DNA of 38,723 nt from Anaeromyces robustus (lineage: Eukaryota > Neocallimastigomycota > Neocallimastigomycetes > Neocallimastigales > Neocallimastigaceae), in contig MCFG01000517.1 in the NCBI GenBank assembly GCA_002104895.1, forward strand, positions 1 through 38,723, given 5' to 3'. Shown piece by piece: positions 15,308 through 25,675 of this stretch (the first letter of the stretch is position 1; each line of letters starts with the position of its first letter). Made by a program: the position numbers and the translations under genes. A model generated the notes under the pieces. That model worked only from the letters and a program-made list of their open reading frames with translations, was not told where the DNA came from and made no database searches.

Positions 15308-18300
15308 ATGCCACCAAAGAAGCAAGTTACTGAAGAAAAGCCATTACTTGGAAGACCAGGTAATAATTTAAAGGTTGGTATTCTTGGTTTACCAAACGTT
15401 GGTAAATCATCTTTCTTCAAGTAAGTGTCAAAATTTAAAATAATTATATTTTAAAGTTTTATTACAAAATAGTATATATCTAAATTGTATAATAATATAA
15501 TTATATTGATAAAATCAATATAAGTATATTATAAACAACTTTTATATTGATTTCAAATGTTCAGAAATGTATTTATATATTAATTAATTTTATTTTAATA
15601 TTTTTTTTTTAAAAAAAAAACATATAATTGTTTGTTATAATAAAAATATTGTAAAAATTTTTTATAATACAGTGCTTTAACTCAATCCATGGCTGCCGCT
15701 GAAAACTACCCATTCGTAATTATCTTAATTATAATAATTTTAATTATTATCAATATATAATATTATATTTATTAACCTAATATTATATAATATATAATAT
15801 ATTTATTTATATAAATAATATATTATTAATTTATATATATTATTATTTATTTATAAACTAATATCTATTTTTATATTAATTATTATAATTATTATATTAT
15901 TCAATAATTATTTCTATTTTACTTTCTTTTATTTTATTTTTTTTAAATAAATATTATTTTATTATTATATATCTTATAATTTTCTTTAATAAAAAAAAAA
16001 ATTTAATAATAATAATAATAATATTAAAAAGTGTACTATTGATCCAGAAGAAGCTCGTTGTTCAGTTGTTGATCCACGTTTTGATTGGCTTTGCGACCAC
16101 TATAAGCCAGCTTCCAAAGTTCCAGCTTTCTTAACTGTTATTGATATTGCTGGTCTTGTTAAGGGTGCTGCTGAAGGTCAAGGTCTTGGTAATGCTTTCT
16201 TAAGTCATGTCCGTGCTGTTGATGCTTTATTCCATGTTGTTCGTTGTTTCGATGATGCTGATGTTATTCACGTTGAAGGTGATGTTAACCCAGTTCGTGA
16301 TTTAGAAATTATTCGTGAAGAATTACGTTTAAAGGATGTTGAATTCCTTAAAAAGAGAGTTGATGAAGCTGAATCTGCCTGCCGTAGAATTGGTCATGGT
16401 GGTAATGCTGCTGATAAGGCTAAAAAGGAAGAATTCGAAATCTTAAAGAAGGTTTACGAATATGTTGCTGAAGAAAAGAAGGATGTTAGAAAGGGTGACT
16501 GGAACAACAAAGAAATTGAAGTTATTAACACTTTATATCTTTTAACTGCTAAGCCAGTTATTGTTTTAGCTAACCTTTCTGAAAAGGATTACGCTCGTAA
16601 GAAGAACAAGTGGTAATGTATTAAATATATCATATTAATAATAATATAAATCATATAAATCATATTAACGAGAAAAAAAAATAATATGATATAATAATGA
16701 TTTTAAATAATTTATTAAATTTGATAAATATTTAAATATATATATATATATTTTATACATTTAATATATAATTTAATATTTTAATATTAATTATTTTATT
16801 ATTTATTTTTTATTTTAAAAAATATATATAAATATATCTATATATATTATTTATATACATATATATTTTTTTTCATTATATAATCAAATAGGCTTCCAAA
16901 GATTAAGAAGTGGATTGATGAAACCAACCCAGGTGATTTATTAATTCCATTCTCTGTTCAAGTTGAAACCAACTTATTACAATTAGAAAGTGATGAAGAT
17001 AAGGAAGCTTACCTTAAGGAATTAAGCGAAAAATACCCATGCCCACTTCCATGTAAATCTGTTTTACCAAAGATTATTAGTGCTGGTTACAATGCTTTAC
17101 AACTTATTTACTTCTTCACTGGTGGTATGTATTAATTTTTAAATTATATCTAATATATCTTATATAAATTTTAACATATATATCTATTTATTCTATTTTA
17201 CTAATATAATATAATATATAATATAATATAATATAATATATTAATGTATCTTTAAATAAATTTATATATATTATTTGAATTCTATTAATTAAATTTTATG
17301 ATATAAATAGGTCCAGATGAAGTTAGAGCTTGGACTATTCGTAAGGGTACTAAGGCTCCACAAGCTGCTGGTGTTATGTAAATAATAAATACATTATAAT
17401 TTTTTTTATAATATATATATACAATATTATAATTTTTTCATTTAAGCTTATAACTAATTCATTTATATATCCATATTAAATATATTTTTATAGTCACGTA
17501 AGCCTTTTTTTCTATGACCAATATAATATTTTAAAAGAAAAAAAAAAGAATATATATATATTTTCCTTTTTGGTTTTATAGATAGATAGATAGATAGATA
17601 GATAGATCACTAACAATTATTTTAATATTCACATTATTTATTATAAAAAATGTATACATATTAAATTCAATAGACTGATTTCGAAAAGGTATGTTTTTAA
17701 TAACATTAATAAATAATAAATTTTTTTTAAATAAAATATTAAAACATTATATATATAATTCATAATATTAATAAAAATACTTTTAATAATTTTGAATAAT
17801 TTTTATTAATAAATAATAATTTAAATTAATTATTATTATAAAAGGGTTTCATTATGGCCGAAGTTATGAAATACGATGATCTTCATGAATTAGGAACTGA
17901 TGCTGCTGTTAAGGCTGCCGGTAAATACAAGCAAAAGGGAAAGGATTACGTTGTTGAAGATGGGTAATTAAAAATTCAAATTTATATATATTCTATAATA
18001 TATTAAATAAAATAAAAATTAATAAAATATAACAATATATATGACAATATATATATACAATATTAATTTAAACTTTTTCTTTTTTTTTTTTTTCTTTTTT
18101 CATTTTTTTTAATAATTAAATCTTTTCATCATTTTTTATTACTATTATTTAATATTAGTGATATCATCTACTTCAAGTTCAATGGTAAATGAATATTTAT
18201 TTTATTATTATTATTATTATTATTGTTATTATTATATTACTATTTTTTTTTTTATTATTTTCTATATCTAACTCGATATTCCAATAAAAAAAAATTTTTT

Positions 18301-18344
18301 TTTAATTATTTTTAATAGTTACTACCCAAGGAAAGAAGAAGTAA
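15308..18344 (+). CDS. OLA1: Obg-like ATPase 1 (YchF/OLA1 family)
   Basis: Ten exons: 15308-15420, 15673-15715, 16032-16612, 16892-17124, 17311-17377, 17494-17497, 17674-17688, 17845-17963, 18159-18184 and 18319-18344. All introns are GT-AG and phase is kept, giving a 408-residue protein (human OLA1 has 396). The start MPPKKQV and the following [10 protein letters not shown] are as in fungal homologues. Visible motifs are the P-loop GLPNVGKSS (residues 27-35), the G3 DIAGLVKGA, and NLSEKD in place of the GTPase NKxD, the change associated with ATP preference in this family. A C-terminal TGS domain ends [15 protein letters not shown] and a Lys tail. The family is a cytosolic ATPase that binds ribosomes and acts in translation and stress responses. 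Exon 6 is only 4 nt and exon 7 only 15 nt. Together they supply the second half of the conserved VIHTDFEK, so both must be spliced in to make a normal protein. Confidence 0.97.
17494..17497 (+). other. OLA1: 4-nt microexon of OLA1
   Basis: The sequence TCAC lies between TTTTTATAG and GTAAGC. Exon 5 ends in AT, so AT+TCAC reads ATT CAC (Ile-His). That exactly fills the conserved AGVIHTDFEK segment, which continues in the 15-nt exon 17674-17688 (Thr-Asp-Phe-Glu-Lys). Skipping it would lose Ile-His and shift the frame. Confidence 0.9.
17579..17606. repeat. (GATA)n microsatellite in an OLA1 intron
   Basis: About seven GATA units lie inside the 176-nt intron between the 4-nt and 15-nt exons. Each unit contains ATAG, which resembles a 3' splice site, so the tract is a row of potential decoy acceptors. 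Confidence 0.9.
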
Positions 18345-19206
18345 ATTAATTAAAAGAAAATCACAAATTTTTTTTTTTTTTTAAAAAAAATCAGTTCATA
18401 TTTTTTTTAAAACACGAATACAAATAATAAAGAGCATCAAAAGAAAGAAAATTAATTAATTAATTAAGATATAATATTTATCTTATTCTAAAATAAAGAA
18501 TTAAATAATTAATTTCTTTTATTAAAATAAAATTTTTAAAAAAAAATAATAATATAAATATTAATCAAAACAAATAACTTATTATAAAAAAAATAAAAAA
18601 AAAGGAAATTATAAAAAAATGAACATAAAAATAATAAGCAAATAAATAAAATATAAATAAATAAAAATAAATAAATAAAAAAATAAAAAAAAAATCAACT
18701 TTAAAACTATACACAAAAAATATATATATATATATTTCATTTTATTTTTAATTATTTTCATTTTTTATTTTCATTTTATATTTTTTTTTTTTTTTTTAAA
18801 TTTTTTATTTTATTTTTCTATAATTATTTATTATTTATTATTTATTATTTATTTTTTTTTATTATAGTCTTTATTTTAAAGTTTAAAAAAAATAATAAAG
18901 GTTCGTCTATAATACTATTTTTTTTCTACCTCGTTTTTTTTTTTTTTAGGGATGTTTTTTTTTTTTTTTTTATAAATAAATATTGTATATAAAAAAAATT
19001 TTTAAAATTAATTATCCAATTTTAGTTTATAATCCTTAATTATTAATTATATTATATATTATATATATAATTAAATTTTTATTTATTATTATTTTTTATT
19101 TATTCTTTAAATTATAAAATATAAAATATATATATTTGGTTTAATTAATTGCCACATTTTAAATTTTAATTTATTAAAAAATATAATAATAAATTAATAT
19201 TAATTT
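18345..19206. other. spacer between OLA1 and the high-GC island
   Basis: 862 bp of homopolymer-rich A/T DNA, including the OLA1 3' untranslated region. No open frame with coding character and no RNA gene was recognised. It ends abruptly where GC content rises at about 19210. Confidence 0.7.
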
Positions 19207-19634
19207 TTATTAATTAATACGTTTGGGAATCGTGCTGTGTGATAAAAGATCCTTTAGAAGAGAATAATGATGGAAGTAATTGTGAGTTATAAAGATTGTT
19301 AATTCAGTATTTTTTAAAAATTTGAGAACAACGACCCCTTTGCCTCCGAAATTAAAAAATTCTTGTACGTCTGATAATTCCCTGAATGATGAAACCCACA
19401 ATCTACCAGAATACAGAATATCGACTTTGTTCCTTTTTTTTAATGCGACAGAATTTCCTTGCCCTACATTAAAAATTTTTCATTTCTAAATGAACTAAGC
19501 TATTGAAATGAATTAGGAGCAAGAATAAGCAAAAGTAAACCATCAAATCCTACTTTTGTTAAACTAAACTAGCTCTCTTTCCTTTGTCCTTTTTCCAAAA
19601 AGAATAATTTTAATATATCAAAGTTTTTAACCAT
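19207..19634 (-). pseudogene. decayed metallo-beta-lactamase-fold (ComEC-like) gene
   Basis: Translation on the minus strand gives broken pieces in shifting frames, with several stops. It starts at an ATG (19634) reading MVKNFDILKLFF and stops after 22 codons. A second piece follows, then IFNVGQGNSVALK, the typical first strand of ComEC/Rec2-type metallo-beta-lactamase domains (xNVGQGDS). A neighbouring frame holds ILVDCG, as expected next in that fold. The end reads IFITHNYFHHYSLLKDLL, recognisable as THxHxDH with the second His now Tyr and the Asp now His, so metal binding would be lost. There are no introns. The ATG follows AAGGA by 6 nt, and the preceding ORF ends 18 nt upstream. I infer a bacterial-type gene in decay. 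The fold assignment rests on two motifs in order. Confidence 0.65.
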
Positions 19635-19640
19635 CTCGAT

Positions 19641-19645
19641 TCCTT
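19641..19645 (-). promoter_or_regulatory. Shine-Dalgarno-like AAGGA before the pseudogene
   Basis: On the minus strand AAGGA sits 6 nt before the ATG at 19634, standard bacterial ribosome-binding spacing. It is meaningless for a nuclear eukaryotic gene and is read here as a relic of bacterial origin. A five-base match can arise by chance. Confidence 0.4.
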
Positions 19646-19652
19646 GTGAATA

Positions 19653-20126
19653 TTAAGGAATATAAGATTCCAGTCCATTGTCCTTCATGTAAGGAATTAC
19701 CATTGACTTCAAATATTCATAGTCATATCTGTACAACAGCCCTGCGGATTCCAATAGAATATCCAAATCGAAACAACCATCAACCTGTTGAGAAGAGAAC
19801 AACATTGCTCCCAATTTACCAGGATTATTGATTAAATCATCATTGGCAACAGTATTCATTGCATTATTAGAGTAGGAGGTAACGAAAGGAAAACTAATTG
19901 AAAGTTCATTTTTAATTTTTTCTATCAACGCTACATATAGTCCAGTCATGGAGCTGTCACCACATTCCTTTGCTTTTTTACTAATCGAATTTATAGCTTC
20001 TTTTATGGTAAATTCTGCATCTGCAGTTTTGTCCGGTGGCATATTTCTAATGTCAGAACAAAAAATAGAAACTTGATCAAAATTTCCCAAATCCACAATC
20101 TCTGCATGTCCATAATTTTTTGACAT
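19653..20126 (-). CDS. uncharacterised 157-residue protein, probably of bacterial origin
   Basis: An uninterrupted frame starts MSKNYGHAEIVDLG and ends NGLESYIP. I do not recognise the family. It is a mixed alpha/beta-looking soluble protein with no signal peptide, membrane span or poly-N run. Codon use differs from the other genes in the window, with more G/C-ending codons, and there is no intron. The ATG lies exactly where the sequence turns from nearly pure A/T (upstream, 20127 onward) to about one-third GC, so the original N-terminus or promoter may have been lost. It is followed after 18 nt by a decayed metallo-beta-lactamase-fold gene in the same orientation, which suggests a two-gene bacterial operon. 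Whether it is expressed in the fungus cannot be judged from sequence. Confidence 0.65.
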   Translation of the reverse strand: MSKNYGHAEIVDLGNFDQVSIFCSDIRNMPPDKTADAEFTIKEAINSISKKAKECGDSSMTGLYVALIEKIKNELSISFPFVTSYSNNAMNTVANDDLINNPGKLGAMLFSSQQVDGCFDLDILLESAGLLYRYDYEYLKSMVIPYMKDNGLESYIP

Positions 20127-21704
20127 ATTTTTTTATATTATTTATTTAAAATAAATAAACTTTTTAAATATCTACTTTTTTTTTTTTTTTTTTTTTTTAA
20201 AATTTTATTTTTATTTATTTCTAAATATTTCTTTTTGAAAGTTTATTGGATAATATTATTAAGCTTCGAATTCAATAAAATATATTGTTTATATATTGAT
20301 TAATATATTATTCAATATATTTAGTTTAATTTAAATTTTATTATACTTTTTTTTTTTTTTTAGTTTTTTTTTTTTTGTCTTTTTATAAATAAATAAAAAT
20401 AAATAAATCATAAAATATATTTAATATATTTATTGATTAGATATAATTTATTCTAATATATTTTTATCTATTTATTGGATTGAATTGTAAAATATATATT
20501 ATCAATAGATTAAATATACTATAAATATAAATATAAATAATATAAATATAAATAAAGAAATTTTTTTCTTTTTTTTCTTTTACTAATTTTTTTTTTTTAT
20601 TTTTTATATTATTAATTATATATAATAAGTGAAAAAAATAAATAAATAGATTAATAAATATAAATTAAATAAATTAATAATAAATAATTAATAATTAAAC
20701 TAATTAATTAATAAAATAAATAAATAAATAAATAAATAAATATAAAAATTATTATTAATAAAAAATTTACTATAAAAAAAAAAAAAAAATTAAATTTTTT
20801 TTCCTTGTTATTATTTTTTTATTTTTATTTATAAATAAATATTTTTAATCTTGTGTACTATTTTTTTTTATAAATCTATTAATTTTAAAATCTAAGAAAT
20901 TTAATTTTAAAATAAAATAATAATAATAATAAAAGTAATAAAAATTCATCCATAACATAATTTATCTACAACTTGTTTCATAATTATTTAATTATATAAT
21001 AATATTATATAATTTATCACTTTAAAAAAAAAATATTTAATTTCATTTCAAAATTGTCAATTACATATAATCTTTAAAAATCTTCGGTTAAATATATATT
21101 TTATTTTCGGTTTTTCTTGGTTGTTGTTTTTATTTTTTAACATTTCTTTATTCTTTTTACTAATAAATTCCAACAATAATTAAAATTGGTTTTTTATATT
21201 CGCACAAATTTCAAATAAAATAAATATCAAATTCATTCAAATAAATAAACCAAATCAATATAATAAAAACCAATTTTAATTATCATAATCCATTCATAAA
21301 AAAAAACGTATTTTCAGGATTAAATATATCTAAAAATAAATCCATACTTATTAAATAAAAAATAATAAAACACAAATAAAAAATAATAAAAAAAAAAGTA
21401 AATAATCTATATATTTATATATATACTTTATTTTTTAAAAAAAAATAAAACAAAAAAAAAATTATATTATATATTTTCTCGGATAAAAAAAAAAAAAAGA
21501 TTTTATTTTTTGTTTCATTGTTATACTAATATTTAATTATATTATTTTTTTATATTTTTAAATTATTAAATTAATGTTTGTTACTTTTTTTTATATTGTT
21601 ACTTTAAAAAATGTTTAAAAAAAAAATAAAAACAAAATATATTAAAAATATATTTAAAATATATTAAATAAATATATTTATATATTAATTAATTTAAATT
21701 AAAG
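20127..21704. promoter_or_regulatory. spacer and presumed TBP promoter
   Basis: 1578 bp of A/T-rich DNA upstream of TBP with no coding potential. The only standout structure is a perfect 19-bp inverted repeat (21176-21194 and 21265-21283) whose arms carry ATTGG and CCAAT, about 420-530 bp before the TBP start codon. Confidence 0.6.
21176..21283. repeat. 19-bp perfect inverted repeat with CCAAT boxes
   Basis: The left arm ATAATTAAAATTGGTTTTT (21176-21194) is the exact reverse complement of the right arm (21265-21283), with 70 nt between them. Each arm includes a CCAAT pentamer in opposite orientation. It could be a hairpin or a paired CCAAT-factor site upstream of TBP. Confidence 0.85.
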
Positions 21705-23589
21705 ATGTCTTTCGAAAACCCATCTATGATACCTTCTACAATTACTGGTGCTAACGCTGGTAATGTTATACCATCTACACCAATTGCTTCAACTCCTTTA
21801 CCTTCTACTCCATTTAACGATCCACAAAATTCTTCAGGAATACGACCAACTTTACAGTAATAATCAAATTAATAAAGTTTATATATATATAAAAATAATA
21901 ATAGCAAAAAAAAAAAAAAAAAAAAAAATCTATAGTATTTTATTACAGATTGATTCAGAATAGATTAGACTATTTTTTTTTATATAGATAAATAGATAAT
22001 AGAATTATATTAAAATAACTATAACAATGGACAATAAATAGATAGAAAAAAAATGAAATAATTTATAAAAAAAAATATATTATTCATTTTTTAAAATATC
22101 TATTATAAGTGAAAAAAAATTATTTGAAATTTAATTTTTTTTTTGATATGAAGTTTATTTATATATATAATAATAATAATAAATATTAATATATTAATAT
22201 TTATATTTTAATAATTATTATAAAATATTATATATAACTATATAAAAAAAAAAATAACAATAATGAAATCCATATAAATGTTTTTTCATATTTCAAAAAG
22301 AAATATTGTTGCTACAGTCAACTTAGAAACTCGTCTTGATTTAAAAACAATTGCCCTTCATGCTAGAAATGCAGAATATAACCCAAAAGTATGAATTAAT
22401 ATTAATAAATAATAATAATATATAAAATAGCTTTAATATTTTTACTATTAAAAAAGAAAAATAAACAAAACTCAATAGTTATTATGTTAAAATCAATTTA
22501 AATCAATTTATTATTAAATATTCAATATTGGAAATTCAAAAGTTTATTAATATTTCAATATAAAACTTTATAATGTTACTTGATAAAAAAAAAAAAAAAG
22601 CAAAAGAAATTAAAATAGAGTTATATTCAATATAAACTCTATATTTATATTAAAGCTATTTTTTTATTTATTATTAATATATTTTATATATTATTAAAAT
22701 TATATCTATAATCTATAATTATATTATACAAAAATAATATATTAATATAAAATATCATAAAATTAAAAAATTAATATATATATATATAAATAGCGTTTTG
22801 CTGCTGTTATTATGCGTATCAGAGAACCAAAAACAACAGCTTTAATTTTTGCCTCAGGTAAAATGGTCGTTACTGGTGCTAAAAGTGAAGAACAATCCAG
22901 ATTAGCTGCCAGAAAGTATGCTAGAATTATTCAAAAGCTTGGTTTCCCAGCTAGATTCAGTGAATTTAAAATACAGAATATTGTCGGTAGTTGTGATGTT
23001 AAATTCCCAATTCGTTTAGAAGGTTTAGCTTGTGCTCACGGTCACTTCTCAAGTGTAAATATTTATTAAAAAAAATTTTTTTTTTATTTATTTATTAAAT
23101 TAATTTATTTATTTATAATTTTAACAAAAAAAAAGAAAAATAATAAAAAAAAAGAAAAAATAATTAATAAATAATAAATTTATATATAATATATTTATTT
23201 ATAATTTCATTAATATAGTACGAACCAGAATTATTCCCTGGTCTTATTTACCGTATGGTTAAACCAAAAATTGTATTACTTATTTTCGTTTCTGGAAAAA
23301 TTGTATTAACTGGTGCAAAGGTAAAATATAAATCTAATAATAATAATAATATATATAATAATAATTATACTATAAATAATTATAATATAAATAAAGAAAG
23401 AAAGAAATAAAGAAATAAAGAAATTACAAATAAAAATAATGAATTATAATATAAATAAATTTATATATATATTATATTCATATACTTAATAATTATATTA
23501 TTTATTATTATATTTTACAGGTTAGAGAAGAAATTTACCAAGCCTTTGAAAACATTTACCCTGTATTAACTGATTTCAGAAAAACATAA
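21705..23589 (+). CDS. TBP: TATA-box-binding protein
   Basis: Five exons (21705-21856, 22301-22388, 22794-23054, 23219-23320 and 23521-23589) join with GT-AG introns into a 223-residue protein. The first 45 or so residues are a Ser/Thr/Pro-rich, poorly conserved tail. From [16 protein letters not shown] onward comes the two-repeat saddle. Repeat 1 contains [19 protein letters not shown] and [12 protein letters not shown]; repeat 2 contains [44 protein letters not shown] and the C-terminal YPVLTDFRK. The DNA-intercalating aromatic positions (F in RFAA and ALIF; F in LFPG and LIF) are all present. The protein binds TATA DNA as a subunit of TFIID and also serves RNA polymerases I and III. There is nothing degenerate in the reading frame. 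The gene converges on MRT4 across a 2.1 kb spacer. Confidence 0.98.
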
Positions 23590-24339
23590 AAAAAAAAAAA
23601 ACAAATTCAAATTCAAATTTTTTTATCATTATTTTAGAAAAAAAAATATAAAAAAAATATAGAAAAAAAAATTTTTTTTTTATATTATGTAAAAAGAAAA
23701 AAAAAATTCCAATAGTATAACTTTATAACTTATCTTTTTAAACATTTTCTCTTTTTTTTTTTTATAAATATATATTTTATTTTATTAATATTAATATAAA
23801 GAAACTTTTTATTTTATTTTTTTTTTTAAAAAAAAAAAAAAAGAAAATTATAAAAATATATATATAGATATATTTTATTATTATTTTTATAATTTTTAAA
23901 TTATAAAATTTTTTACTCTTTTTTTATTTTTTTATAAAATATAAATTTACAATATATATATATATTTATTTTTATATAAAAAAAAATTATAAAAAAAAAT
24001 AGTATAAAACAACAACAATAATAAAAAAAATAAATAATATTAATAATAAAAAGAAAATAAAGAAAAGAAAAAAATTATATATACTTATAATTTTAATTTT
24101 CTTTTTCTTTTTCTTTATATATATATACATATATATATTATTATTATTATTATTATTATAAATTTTTTTATTTTTTTTTTTTTTTTTTTTTAATATAATT
24201 GTTTATTATATTATTTTTATTATTATAATCTTCTTTTTTATATATATAAAATTAAATATATATATATTAAATTTTTTTTTTTAAATTCTGTAATCTTTTA
24301 CTTTCACTTTATTTTTTTATCTTATTTTTATTTTTATTT

Positions 24340-24370
<31 letters not shown>

Positions 24371-25675
24371 AAATAAATACAAAATATAAATATATCAATA
24401 ATAAAATATATCTTTTATTAATATTAACAAATTTTTTTTAATCATAATATCTTTTTTTTTATAAAACAATATTTTTTTACGACCTTTTATCTTTTATATA
24501 AATTATAAAATATAAAAAGAAAATAATAAATAACAATAAAATAAATAAAAAATAAAAAAAAAATAAAATAAAAAAATAAAAATAAAATAAAATAAAGAAT
24601 TAAAGTGTGAATATTCATATATATATATATATTTTTTTTTAAAAAAAAATGTTTTATGAACAATTTCTTTTTCTTTATATTACAATGAACATGAAAAAAT
24701 GTGTTTTGTATATTTTATAAATATATAAATAAATATATATATTATATTTAAATAATTAATAAAAAAAAAAAAAAAAAATAAATAAATAAAATAAAAAAAA
24801 AAACGAAAATAAAAAATTATGAAATAATAATAATAATCATCCATATATTAAACAATAGCAAACGATAAACAATATAATAATAAAATAAATTATAAAAATG
24901 AAATATTAAACAACACTTAACATAAAAGAAAAGAATAATAAATTAAAGCAAAAAAAAAAAAAAAATAGAAATAGAAATAAAAATAGAAATAAAAATTAAA
25001 AAGAAAAAATAAAAAAAAAAAAAAATAAAAAAAAATAAAAAAAAAAAATAAAAAAAAAAAAAAATAAAAAAAATAAAAATAAAAAAAAAAAAAAAAATTA
25101 AATAAATAAAAATAAATTATAAAAAATAATATAAAAAAAATAAAATAAAAAACTAAAAGTTTTGTAATATTAGTGTATATATTTTATATTTTATATTTTA
25201 TATTTTTATATTATTAATTTTATTGATATTAAATATGGGTCATCATTCTATTAAATATATTTTTTCTTTACAAATGTTAAATTAAATAAATATTCTTTAA
25301 TTAGCAAAAAAAAAAAAAAAGTAAAAAAAAATATAATATATATATTTCTTTTTTCTTTATCTTTATCTTTATATATAATAGAAAAATAATATAATTTAAA
25401 TAAAAAAAAATTAAATAATTTTGTTTTAATGTATATAATTTTAAAAATTTTGATATATGGTAAAAATTAATAAATTATTAAAATTAAAAAAAATTTTCTT
25501 TTTTTTTTTTTCTTTCTTTCTTTCTTTTTTTTTTTTTAATACTTCTTTAAATCTAAAAATCAATTTATATTGAAAGTGAAAAATATTAACTTTTTCCCCT
25601 TTATATATATATTTATGCTTTAAAAAAATCTATATTTCAAATTATTATATATATTTGTTTGTTTGTTCTGTTTGT
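23590..25675. other. convergent spacer TBP / MRT4, with an A-rich strand
   Basis: 2086 bp between two 3' ends, without coding potential. It is dense in homopolymers. Around 24940-25143 the plus strand is almost only A with scattered T and G, including long A runs. This is the most strand-biased piece of the window. Confidence 0.7.
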
